Origin: an uncultured Prevotellaceae bacterium
GTDB taxonomy: Bacteria > Bacteroidota > Bacteroidia > Bacteroidales > Muribaculaceae
DNA: 42,703 bases
Direction: 5' to 3'
Assembly (NCBI GenBank): GCA_900319525.1
Contig: ONOU01000023.1
Location: 1-42,703 of the forward strand
Shown: piece after piece, positions 18,004 through 25,485 of the stretch
How the letters are laid out: the number at the start of each line of letters is the position of its first letter
Numbering within the stretch: the stretch's first letter is position 1
The notes under the pieces: generated by a model
What the model was told of the DNA's origin: nothing
The model's database searches: none
Seen by the model: only the letters and a program-made list of their open reading frames with translations
Translations under genes and position numbers: made by a program

Positions 18004-18885
18004 TTACTGCATCGGTTCGACAGTGTAGCCCGCATCACGCAAGAGTTGCAGCAATCCCTGTGGACCAGGCAGGTGCCCAGCACCCACACACACCAGACAG
18101 GCGCGCTCGGGCATGATCACACGCAGTTTCTCGGCCCAGTTGCGGTTGCGGTTATAGATCAACGCTTCCATTTCCTGCTCGCTATCGCCCATGGTGGCAT
18201 CAGTCATCACCCTCAACAGGCGGTCCAGGTCTTGAGCCATATAGGCATCGGCCAGGGCAGCACTCTGCACCTGGAAGAACTCGTCCTGCTTGCAGGCCTC
18301 GACCAGTCCCCTAGCCTGCTCGGACAGCGGAGCGTTGAACAGCAGGTTGATCTGCTCATCGACACTCTCGAGCCCTGCCGAAGGCCTACCGGCTTGATTG
18401 GCACGCGTCTGCACCGCCACGTCGATGAGGCTGTTGGCATCAAAGCCGGGGAAATACTTGATGGACTGCATAGCCTGCATCTGGGTGCTGATAGCGCTGG
18501 GCTTGAGCGAATTCATCTGTGACAGCTTCACACCCATGTTATTGAAGTACTTGTTAAACACCTTCTCGACCAGCTTGTAGTCCCCGTTACTGAGCACCTT
18601 ATCGAGTGTGCTGTCGGCCGGAGCGATCATGGCCTGTGCCATGCGCGCCTGTACCTCGGGACTCATCAGGCTGTCCTTCTCTACCTCGCCGACCACGATG
18701 TCACACCCGGCGATAGCAGTGTCCATGCCCTTAATCTTGTCAATCATCGATGAGGGAGCCATGTGATGTGTGCCGAAGATGTAACTGGGTCTGCCCAGTC
18801 CATTTCCTGACACTTTCCACAAGAGTTGAGCCTGTGAAGAGAGCACCACAAGCATTAATGCGAGAATCAAGGTCAATCTTTTCAT
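18004..18885 (-). CDS. TraB/GumN-family secreted protein
   Basis: 293 residues from the ATG at 18883-18885 (MKRLTLILALMLVVLSSQA, a signal peptide); an upstream in-frame ATG is rejected because it lies at the predicted transcription start. The family hallmarks are SYIFGTHHMAPSSM near the mature N-terminus (GTxH motif), a middle Glu-rich helical region, and the C-terminal CVGAGHLPGPQGLLQLLRDA (GxGHL). TraB/GumN proteins are predicted metal-dependent proteases of the Tiki fold, with Glu and His ligands, usually periplasmic or lipoprotein in bacteria. No physiological substrate is known. It stands alone with its own promoter. Confidence 0.92.
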   Translation of the reverse strand: MKRLTLILALMLVVLSSQAQLLWKVSGNGLGRPSYIFGTHHMAPSSMIDKIKGMDTAIAGCDIVVGEVEKDSLMSPEVQARMAQAMIAPADSTLDKVLSNGDYKLVEKVFNKYFNNMGVKLSQMNSLKPSAISTQMQAMQSIKYFPGFDANSLIDVAVQTRANQAGRPSAGLESVDEQINLLFNAPLSEQARGLVEACKQDEFFQVQSAALADAYMAQDLDRLLRVMTDATMGDSEQEMEALIYNRNRNWAEKLRVIMPERACLVCVGAGHLPGPQGLLQLLRDAGYTVEPMQ

Positions 18886-18918
18886 AGTCTTCTTGTCATT
18901 ATCGTTTCTAAAGTGAAA

Positions 18919-18949
18919 CAAAATTAGCAATAATCTGATAATCCAGCAA
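18919..18949 (-). promoter_or_regulatory. Promoter of the TraB/GumN-like gene
   Basis: Minus strand: TTG (18947-18949), 20 bases, TAATTTTG (18919-18926), about 30 bases before the start codon. Confidence 0.65.
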
Positions 18950-19011
18950 GATTTTGGGTAAAATCCCCCTTTATAATGATGAAATCAGGCCAATATGACT
19001 AATAATAGTGA

Positions 19012-19042
19012 TTGTGGGAGCCATTATGCGGCAGTAATTTTG
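19012..19042 (+). promoter_or_regulatory. Promoter of a putative small RNA
   Basis: TTG (19012-19014), 20 bases, TAATTTTG (19035-19042). No coding frame of useful length follows before the strong terminator at 19111-19145. Confidence 0.6.
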
Positions 19043-19048
19043 CAGTGT

Positions 19049-19145
19049 AAAAAAGTGAATTAGTTATTAGTTGATCATAATCGTCAATATTAGTAAGTAA
19101 ACAGATAAATTGCCGCGCCGATGTGATATCGGCGCGGCTTTTTAT
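19049..19145 (+). ncRNA. Putative small RNA of about 97 nucleotides
   Basis: A promoter at 19012-19042 is followed, about 70 bases later, by a perfect 11-base-pair GC-rich stem (GCCGCGCCGAT/ATCGGCGCGGC, loop GTGAT) and TTTTTATT. The transcript between is AU-rich and largely unstructured, with no ORF. Both neighbours are on the minus strand: the TraB gene points away and the dipeptidase gene converges, and the T-run is on the plus strand, so the terminator is best explained by a plus-strand RNA. I see no match to 6S, SRP, tmRNA or RNase P RNA. A trans-acting sRNA is an inference. Confidence 0.5.
19111..19145 (+). terminator. Strong Rho-independent terminator
   Basis: An 11-base-pair perfect stem with a five-base loop at 19111-19137, then TTTTTATT. 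Read on the minus strand it has only AATTTAT after the stem, so it acts mainly on plus-strand transcription. Confidence 0.85.
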
Positions 19146-19212
19146 TCGCTAGGTATTATTGGTGGCCATGACGGGAACCGCGGCACGGTTGACGGCCCCC
19201 TAAAACCTAGAA

Positions 19213-20886
19213 TCAGAACTCGGGCTCAACGACCTTGAGACGGTCACCGCCATTGGGGCCCTTGATGAGCATGTCATAGTACTCCTGGTTATAGCCACCA
19301 AAGGTGGGAGATACCGGAGTTCCCCACTCGTTGCGCAGGAACTTGCCATCCTTCTCCTTCTTGATGTTACCGTCGAGGTACTTCACAAACAGGTACTCGC
19401 CCAGCTTCTTGTAACGGGCGGTAGCATCCTGGCCAGCGTTGACCGAGTAGTTGGTCAACAGGCGGATAGCAGCGTCACGGTCGGTAGTGAGCAGCGACGT
19501 GGCCTGAGCCTCGATAACCGACTGCTGCTTGGCAAAGCCGTCCTCGATGGCCCCCTGCACCTTGCGGATGTCACCAATCATCTGGGAATAGCGGGCATAA
19601 GCCTGATTGGCAACCCAGTTGTTAACCCAGAAAGCGCAATCCCAATCCAGGTTGTACATGTCGGCCTTGCCCTGACGATAGCTCTCGGGCACCTGGGTGA
19701 TGCAGCAATACATGGGCACAAACACTGCCGTGTTGGCGTCATCGACACCGAACCAGAAGCAGCCACCCACCTCGTCGGGCATCCATGAACGCATCTGTGC
19801 GGCAAATACCCAACCCGTCTGCTGAGTGGCGATAGCACGCTCCTGACTGTACTTCACGCCATCCACCTCAAAGTCCATGGGACGCCAGCGGTAAGGCACG
19901 CCATAGGCCGTGGTGGCACCGGGATCGACGGTCATGTCAAACGGAGTACCCTCGAAGTGGTCACGCATCATCTCCTGCATGTCGCGCACGCTCACCTTAC
20001 GGTCGGGCTTCAGGTACAGAGGCATCACCTCGGCACCCTTCTTGCCATAGATGAAGGGCAGATACGCGTCCATGCCCTTGTGGAAGCGGTTGAAGTAGCT
20101 CCACACGCGAGCATCACAGCCGCGCAGGGCGCCAGCATCGATCTTCTGGTAAACAGGAGCAAAGGCGAAGTCCTCGTCCTTGCCGTTAAACAGGCCTTTC
20201 TTCTTGGCAAAAGAGATGACATCCTTGCTGTACATGACATTCTTCTTGTCTTTTCTGTCAAACTTCCAGATACGCGGATTGTTGGCGTGTCCGGCGATGC
20301 AGTCGTCGGGGATGCGGATAGCCACCCACACGGCACCGATCTCGCCAGGCCCCTTACCAATCATGTCCATGATCCAGATCTCGTTGGGGTCGCCAATCGA
20401 GAACGACTCGCCCTCGCTGGCATAGCCGTACTTGGCTACCAGGTCGGTCATGCACTTGATCGCCTCGCGGGCAGTCTTGGAGCGCTGCAACGCAATGTAC
20501 ATCAGGCTACCGTAATCGATAATGGAGTTACCCGTGGTGTCCCACAGCTGCTCGTGTCCGCCCCAGGTGCTCTCGGCGATGGTGACCTGGTGCTCGTTCA
20601 TATTGCCCACGACGGCATAGGTGTGCGCAACCTCGGGGATGGCACCCAGACGCTTGCCGCTGTCCCAATCAATGATCTCACGCATCGAGCCGGGAGCGTG
20701 GTCGGCAGCGGGAAGGTACTGCAGGTCGCCAAACAACGTGTGGCTGTCGGCAGCATAGGTGATGATGGTCGAGCCATCGACACTGGCGTTTTTACCCACC
20801 AGCAGATTGGTGCACGCCTCGGCAGCTGTCCAGCCCGCGAGAGCGAGCACAGCAACCGATAACAGTTGGATTGACAGATGTTTCAT
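19213..20886 (-). CDS. Secreted C69-family dipeptidase
   Basis: 557 residues. The Ntn-hydrolase nucleophile is Cys25 in EACTNLLVGKNASVDGST, exposed by removal of the signal peptide (MKHLSIQLLSVAVLALAGWT...). C69 peptidases (PepD type) split dipeptides and small peptides, including peptidoglycan or dietary peptides. Other features: TYAVVGNMNEHQVTIAESTW, SFSIGDPNEIWIMDMIGKGP and ANNPRIWKFD. The length is normal. It is the last gene of the run that starts with the TM2 gene, 55 bases after the previous stop, and is followed by the small-RNA terminator on the other strand. Confidence 0.94.
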   Translation of the reverse strand: MKHLSIQLLSVAVLALAGWTAAEACTNLLVGKNASVDGSTIITYAADSHTLFGDLQYLPAADHAPGSMREIIDWDSGKRLGAIPEVAHTYAVVGNMNEHQVTIAESTWGGHEQLWDTTGNSIIDYGSLMYIALQRSKTAREAIKCMTDLVAKYGYASEGESFSIGDPNEIWIMDMIGKGPGEIGAVWVAIRIPDDCIAGHANNPRIWKFDRKDKKNVMYSKDVISFAKKKGLFNGKDEDFAFAPVYQKIDAGALRGCDARVWSYFNRFHKGMDAYLPFIYGKKGAEVMPLYLKPDRKVSVRDMQEMMRDHFEGTPFDMTVDPGATTAYGVPYRWRPMDFEVDGVKYSQERAIATQQTGWVFAAQMRSWMPDEVGGCFWFGVDDANTAVFVPMYCCITQVPESYRQGKADMYNLDWDCAFWVNNWVANQAYARYSQMIGDIRKVQGAIEDGFAKQQSVIEAQATSLLTTDRDAAIRLLTNYSVNAGQDATARYKKLGEYLFVKYLDGNIKKEKDGKFLRNEWGTPVSPTFGGYNQEYYDMLIKGPNGGDRLKVVEPEF

Positions 20887-20941
20887 TTTTCAGTTCTTTT
20901 ATTGATGATAATAATATTGTGAATGAATTGTTTTCTCATTA

Positions 20942-21463
20942 TCAGTTGCCCACAGGGACGTCATATCCCGTCAGCCTGAAAGCGACCTTGAAGGGTGTGG
21001 CCTGCTTGCGGGGACGCGGCCCACCATAGTAGTAGAACAGGCGCTGCACGTCAAAGGACTTGACACTCACCAGACGGGTCTCGCCAGGCTTGAGGTTCAC
21101 CGGCACGGTAACCACACGCTGGGTGAGCAACTCGTCGTTCATGGTGGTGTAACGCAGCAGCAGCCTGACGGCACTCATGCGCTGGCGCGTATTGTTGGTG
21201 ATGAAAAAGGACTCCTTGCTGTCGCTGGCCCGCTTGCTGAAGCCCTTGAGCGAGACCGCATCGGGACTGACGGCCGTGAGATCCAGGCTGTCGGGCATCA
21301 AGCTGTCACTGGCCGTCATCACGGCCACGGGCACCTGATCGGTGTTCAGCTTCTTGCGCGTGGAGCGAATGCGAGCATCCAGGGAGGTCACACACAGCAG
21401 CCCCATTACCATAAACAGGAGGGACGGAAGTGTTAAAATATGTTTAATATTTCTTCTCATCAT
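20942..21463 (-). CDS. Secreted protein of unknown function
   Basis: 173 residues with an N-terminal hydrophobic stretch (ILTLPSLLFMVMGLLCVTSL) that could be a signal peptide or anchor. After a polar linker the body (about 85-173) is beta-rich: FFITNNTRQRMSAVRLLLRY, VTVPVNLKPGETRLVSVKSF and a C-terminal FKVAFRLTGYDV. The pattern resembles an Ig-like or chaperone-type beta sandwich, but I recognise no family. It overlaps the preceding 199-residue protein by ATGA, so the two products are probably made in fixed ratio. Confidence 0.82.
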   Translation of the reverse strand: MMRRNIKHILTLPSLLFMVMGLLCVTSLDARIRSTRKKLNTDQVPVAVMTASDSLMPDSLDLTAVSPDAVSLKGFSKRASDSKESFFITNNTRQRMSAVRLLLRYTTMNDELLTQRVVTVPVNLKPGETRLVSVKSFDVQRLFYYYGGPRPRKQATPFKVAFRLTGYDVPVGN

Positions 21464-22059
21464 AGGTAACGAACGCGGTTAAAGCGCTTGCCATCAACGC
21501 CTTCGGGATATATCTTGCGGAATCCTATGGGTTGCCGTTCCTCGACCTTGTCGGCAATCAGGCTCAAGCCATTAAATAATGTGGGCAAGAAGCGCGAGAG
21601 GTTGAATCTCACCTTCAAGCGCCAGTGTGGCGGGTCGAAGGTAAGTGTCGTTGAGGTCGCATTGAGAGTCGCCACACACTCCAGGGGTTTGACCAGCGTG
21701 ATGCGGTCGCGCTCACTGTAGATCCACAGCATGAACTTGTTGTCCACGGCAGTAGGAGCGATGTAGCCAATGACAGTGCCCGGCATAACATTGATGTCAT
21801 GGGAGTCGAGCATAATGATGCGATAGGCCACATTGTGCTGGCCGCGGTAGCGCTCAATGCCCAGCGTCATCTCCTCGTTGGGATAATACCAGATGCCCTC
21901 GAGCGGCTGCAGGTCCAGCTCGTCGAGCCGCAGACGCATCGAGTCCACATCCAGCCCACGCAGCACGGTGGACTGCTTGGGCACAGCATCACGCGCCACC
22001 GCTATTGACGGCAGCAAGACGCTGAGCAGCAACAAGGTTGTGAACGCGAGGCGAGTCAT
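21460..22059 (-). CDS. Secreted protein of unknown function
   Basis: 199 residues with a signal peptide (MTRLAFTTLLLLSVLLPSIAVA). The mature part has GIWYYPNEEMTLGIERYRGQ, MPGTVIGYIAPTAVDNKFML and a C-terminal segment with two hydrophobic stretches and an RFNRVRYL end. The GIWYY...G.E.Y pattern suggests a small lipocalin-like or calycin-like barrel, an inference without a firm family. The gene starts eight bases after the DUF3078 stop and ends inside the next start, clearly in an operon. Confidence 0.82.
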   Translation of the reverse strand: MTRLAFTTLLLLSVLLPSIAVARDAVPKQSTVLRGLDVDSMRLRLDELDLQPLEGIWYYPNEEMTLGIERYRGQHNVAYRIIMLDSHDINVMPGTVIGYIAPTAVDNKFMLWIYSERDRITLVKPLECVATLNATSTTLTFDPPHWRLKVRFNLSRFLPTLFNGLSLIADKVEERQPIGFRKIYPEGVDGKRFNRVRYL

Positions 22060-22067
22060 GGGTCACA

Positions 22068-23306
22068 CTAGTTGACGGTAGCAAAGCGGTAAACCACACC
22101 CAGGCTGAGGATCTCCTTGAACTGCCAGTAGTTCCAGTCGTCGTCACGGGCCCGTGAGCGGTCAAAGCGCAGGTGGGTATAGAGCTGTGTGGTCAAGTAC
22201 TTGCCGATGGCCAGGTCAAGCGTGTTCTCCCAGTCGCCCTGGACGTACTCGTAGTTGGTGAACATGTAGAGCCTGGAGGTGAACATCACGTTGGGCGTGA
22301 AGCGCCACAGCCACTTAGCCTCAAAATTGCTACCCACAGTGCTCTTGCTGTGGTGACCGGCATTGATGCCAAAGCGGGTCGGGTCAATATCGGTGATGTT
22401 GCGGCAGTACTTCAAGTTATAGGAGATGGGCGCGATGGCCAGGGTGAACATGCGGTCGTCGGCCTTCTTGTAGTTATAGGTCATACCGAGACCGACGTTC
22501 AACTCGGCAGGAGCCAGGAAGGCGGCAGTCATCGTGCGGGTATTGACCTTGTAGTTGTTCAGGAACTGCGTCGTGAACTGCAGCATGGCACTATAGTACC
22601 AATTCTTGACAGCCTTGTAACCCAGCTGTGAGGTAAACAGGAAGTTATCCTCATTAATCATGTACTTGCGGATGCTGTCGCCGTGGGTGGTGGCAATACC
22701 GAGCTTATAGGACAGGGCATTGTTGAACAACCAGTTGGGGTGCACATCCTGATTGAGGTTGCAGTTCCAGTTGATGCTACCCAGCAGTGCCAGGTTGTTC
22801 TCACCGCCCTGATACCAGTTGCCGCTGATGTAGGCCTGGGTGAACTGCAACGAGGCATTAAACACGTGCAACCAGTTGTGCAGCGGCAGCACAGGAGCAT
22901 CGGGAGGGGTGACCTCATCGACAACGACCTGGGCAGGGGCTATGGTGAGCTTGCCCTGGCGGGGGTCACTGGGGATGACGCCCTCGGGGGGAGCCTCGGG
23001 CAAGCGGCCAGCGTTGTAGGCCACCAGCTGCGGGTTGCCGATCATGGCACGGTCGCGGATGGCACGGGTGCGCTCGGCGCTTGCCATGGCATCCTGCAGC
23101 CAGCCGTCACCGGCATCCAGGCTGTACAGTCCAGAGGGTTGTGCAGCAGGCGCCTCCTGTCGCGCTTCATTGTCATAGATGAGCGGCGCATAACGCATAT
23201 CGGGCTCCGTTGCAGGCGATTGCCCCGATTGCTGGGCGTGTCCTGCCAGCCCCATTACCATCATTACTGCGATGGCCAGACAGTGTTTTGTAGAAATCAT
23301 TCTCAT
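22068..23306 (-). CDS. DUF3078 outer-membrane beta-barrel protein
   Basis: 412 residues; the signal peptide MISTKHCLAIAVMMVMGLAG begins two codons after the first ATG. An N-terminal polar region (to about 130) leads to the DUF3078 domain: QFTQAYISGNWYQGGENNLA, INWNCNLNQDVHPNWLFNNA, LGYKAVKNWYYSAMLQFTTQ and a final YWQFKEILSLGVVYRFA, ending in Phe-Ala-Thr-Val-Asn. The alternating pattern and aromatic end suggest a beta barrel. The family is confined mainly to Bacteroidota and has no known function. It is the centre of the TM2-to-dipeptidase run. Confidence 0.9.
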   Translation of the reverse strand: MRMISTKHCLAIAVMMVMGLAGHAQQSGQSPATEPDMRYAPLIYDNEARQEAPAAQPSGLYSLDAGDGWLQDAMASAERTRAIRDRAMIGNPQLVAYNAGRLPEAPPEGVIPSDPRQGKLTIAPAQVVVDEVTPPDAPVLPLHNWLHVFNASLQFTQAYISGNWYQGGENNLALLGSINWNCNLNQDVHPNWLFNNALSYKLGIATTHGDSIRKYMINEDNFLFTSQLGYKAVKNWYYSAMLQFTTQFLNNYKVNTRTMTAAFLAPAELNVGLGMTYNYKKADDRMFTLAIAPISYNLKYCRNITDIDPTRFGINAGHHSKSTVGSNFEAKWLWRFTPNVMFTSRLYMFTNYEYVQGDWENTLDLAIGKYLTTQLYTHLRFDRSRARDDDWNYWQFKEILSLGVVYRFATVN

Positions 23307-23353
23307 TGGGTTATTCGTTTTTTAGAGTGGTTATATTGCTGATAGGTTCTCAC

Positions 23354-23977
23354 TCAGGCATCATACAGTTTCTCCTTCCTGGCAGGCGGGCGCTCGGGCG
23401 TTTCCTGCTGCTTCTTGTCCAGCTTGTCCTGCTGCTTGGCCTTTTCACGGGTCTGCACCTTCTGGCGCTTGCGCTCGTGGTTGGGCTGCTGTTTCTTGTT
23501 CTCGGCGAAGCTCTTGATCATGTCCTCAACGGCCTCGCGGTTGCCATACAGGTAGTTGACCGTCACCTCGACGATGAGGTTCTGGTGCTTGGACACCAAG
23601 TCGGCGATGATGGCCCGCGAGCCATCGGGCATGGTGCCGGCGATGCTGTAGGTCTTCTTGAATCCCTTGACCTTCAACTTAGTGTTGCTCAGGTCATACA
23701 TGCTGTAGCCCAACGCCTTGCGCTGCAGGTTCTCGTTGAGCATCTTTTTCTCGTCGCCCTTGTCCTTGCTGTAGAGCTGCACGGTCATCACCATGTCCTC
23801 CCACTGGATCTCGAAGCGCGTGTTGCTGTTGTAGGTGACAAATCCGCCGTCGGGCGTCTCAAACGAGAGGTCATAGCGGCTCCAATTATACACCGTAGCG
23901 TCGATCGTGGCCGTTCCTGCCGCTATAGCCAGCAGCAGTGCCAACATGGGAGCCAGGATATTGAGTCTTTTCTTCAT
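23354..23977 (-). CDS. Secreted protein of unknown function with a Lys/Gln-rich tail
   Basis: 207 residues. A signal peptide (MKKRLNILAPMLALLLAIAAG) is followed by about 125 residues of mixed alpha/beta sequence (LSFETPDGGFVTYNSNTRFE, DMVMTVQLYSKDKGDEKKML, AIIADLVSKHQNLIVEVTVN). The last 50 residues are strongly charged (KKQQPNHERKRQKVQTREKA onward) and probably disordered or coiled. I do not recognise a family. It lies 21 bases after the lysozyme gene and 47 before DUF3078 on the same strand. Confidence 0.8.
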   Translation of the reverse strand: MKKRLNILAPMLALLLAIAAGTATIDATVYNWSRYDLSFETPDGGFVTYNSNTRFEIQWEDMVMTVQLYSKDKGDEKKMLNENLQRKALGYSMYDLSNTKLKVKGFKKTYSIAGTMPDGSRAIIADLVSKHQNLIVEVTVNYLYGNREAVEDMIKSFAENKKQQPNHERKRQKVQTREKAKQQDKLDKKQQETPERPPARKEKLYDA

Positions 23978-23998
23978 CTTGCGGGATATCTGTTGATG

Positions 23999-24769
23999 TT
24001 ATCGGTTAGGCTGCTTGATACCGGACAGGTAGCTCTTCCACTCGGACCGCGTGCCCCGAAAGACGTTGAGGTCCACCTTGCCATCGACGCCGTTGACCGA
24101 TCCCTCGTGGTTGAACTGCTGGATGCGGTGCGGCATTGAGGTCAACAAGTCGGGACTGGTGAACGAGCACAGCCACAGGTCGTGGTCACCCAGCAGGTCC
24201 TTGTAGTACTTGTTGTAGCCGTCCAGATTGGTGTATATCATCACCTGGTAGCCCTTGCCGTTGAGGATGTCGATCATGTCCATGACGCGCTCCACGGCGG
24301 TCTGTCGGCTCACGGTGGCCCCGTTGCCCCAGTCGTCCTCCAGGTCGATGACCAGCGGCAGGTCCAGGGGTTTGCCCTTGATGGCCGCCAGCAGGTTGTC
24401 GGCCTGTTCACGTCCTGTCCTGTTCTTGCGGAAGAAGTGGTAGGCCCCCACCTTGAGCCCTGCCCTCACCGCGGCCTGGTAGTTGCGGTCAAAGGCGTCG
24501 TCCCTGTAGGTCTTACCCTCCGAGGCCTTGATGAACACAAACTGGTAGTCATCGTCGCGCACCTTGTCAAAGTCGATGTCGCCGTTGTGCTTCGACACGT
24601 CGATGCCCGCAATGGGATAGCGGTAGCGGTCCACGTTGACCGAGTGTGGCCAGATGTAACGGCGCACGCCATAGATACCCATCAGCACAACAAGTGCAGC
24701 CGCCCCTGCAAGGAGCAGCCACTTGATGTAGTCGGGTTGTGTAGGTCCTCGGCGTTTACCCATAGGCAA
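23999..24769 (-). CDS. Membrane-anchored GH25 muramidase (lysozyme)
   Basis: 256 residues. A single transmembrane anchor (about 16-35) places the catalytic domain outside the cytoplasmic membrane. The GH25 barrel has GIDVSKHNGDIDF (Asp57), FVFIKASEGKTY, GAYHFFRKNRTGREQADN, LVIDLEDDWG (Asp142 and Glu144, the catalytic DxE) and QVMIYTNLDGY, ending with VDLNVFRG. GH25 enzymes cut the MurNAc-GlcNAc bond of peptidoglycan. Its place with a TM2 protein and outer-membrane proteins suggests a role in wall remodelling rather than attack on other cells, an inference. It is 10 bases after the TM2 gene. Confidence 0.94.
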   Translation of the reverse strand: MPMGKRRGPTQPDYIKWLLLAGAAALVVLMGIYGVRRYIWPHSVNVDRYRYPIAGIDVSKHNGDIDFDKVRDDDYQFVFIKASEGKTYRDDAFDRNYQAAVRAGLKVGAYHFFRKNRTGREQADNLLAAIKGKPLDLPLVIDLEDDWGNGATVSRQTAVERVMDMIDILNGKGYQVMIYTNLDGYNKYYKDLLGDHDLWLCSFTSPDLLTSMPHRIQQFNHEGSVNGVDGKVDLNVFRGTRSEWKSYLSGIKQPNR

Positions 24770-24779
24770 TTACGGTTGG

Positions 24780-25214
24780 TTAGAACAAGGGGAAATTACT
24801 CGGGCTGTTCACCCAGCGGCGCTCAAATTCGGCCTGTGACGAGGTGAAGAACAGCACACCCTGGATGATCGACACGACCTGGGTAACCACACCCAGCACG
24901 CCGCAGGTGATCAAGGTGGCAACCAGGAACAGCACACCGGCGCTGGTCTTGCCCATGTAGAAGTAGTGCAGTCCCACGCTGCCCAGGAACAGGGCCAGCA
25001 GGCCAGCCACGCCACGGCTCTTGCCCGACGGTCCGCTGCTGAACACATCATCGACTGTGGATGCGGCCTGATCGCCGAACTGCTGCCACTGTGACTGCTG
25101 CTGGTCGCTATAGGACACGTTGGTCTCGGCTCCGCAATAGGGGCACTTCACGCGGCTCACTTTCTCTTGAGTGCTGTATTGCTTCCCGCACTCTGGGCAA
25201 TTGTGAATGTACAT
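24780..25214 (-). CDS. TM2-domain protein with an N-terminal zinc ribbon
   Basis: 144 residues. The N-terminus has CPECGKQYS and CPYCGAET (Cys6, Cys9, Cys24, Cys27), a zinc-ribbon-like pair. A polar linker leads to a TM2 domain: GLLALFLGSVGLHYFYMGKT (the GxxGxHxFY signature) and two hydrophobic segments ending before FERRWVNS. TM2 proteins are membrane proteins of unknown function found from bacteria to animals. It is the first gene of the seven-gene run. Upstream bases 25215-25256 are a TTTTAGGC-type tandem repeat rather than a clear promoter. Confidence 0.9.
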   Translation of the reverse strand: MYIHNCPECGKQYSTQEKVSRVKCPYCGAETNVSYSDQQQSQWQQFGDQAASTVDDVFSSGPSGKSRGVAGLLALFLGSVGLHYFYMGKTSAGVLFLVATLITCGVLGVVTQVVSIIQGVLFFTSSQAEFERRWVNSPSNFPLF

Positions 25215-25215
25215 A

Positions 25216-25256
25216 TTTTTTAGGTTTTAGGCTTTAGGTTTTAGGCTTTAGGTGAT
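25216..25256. repeat. Short TTAGG-type tandem repeat upstream of the TM2 gene
   Basis: Alternating TTTTAGG and CTTTAGG units occur about five times. The rest of 25257-25485 holds a CTCACGCTAAGCG copy (25356-25368) and the small hairpin CAAGCCAAAGGCTTG, with no gene visible. Confidence 0.6.
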
Positions 25257-25485
25257 TATACCTTGCCTAGTCCCTATCGCAGTGAATAATTGTTTTCCTT
25301 TTAGACGCATAAGACCCCTAAAAAGTTGCAATTATCGTACCAATTTTTCTAAAATCTCACGCTAAGCGTTGAGTTTTTGTCCTGCGGACGATTTACAAGC
25401 CAAAGGCTTGCAATACCCCGACAACCCACCCGGCGAAATGAATAAACGAACCAACGTTAATACCGCGACAGCCTAGCAGAACGAC

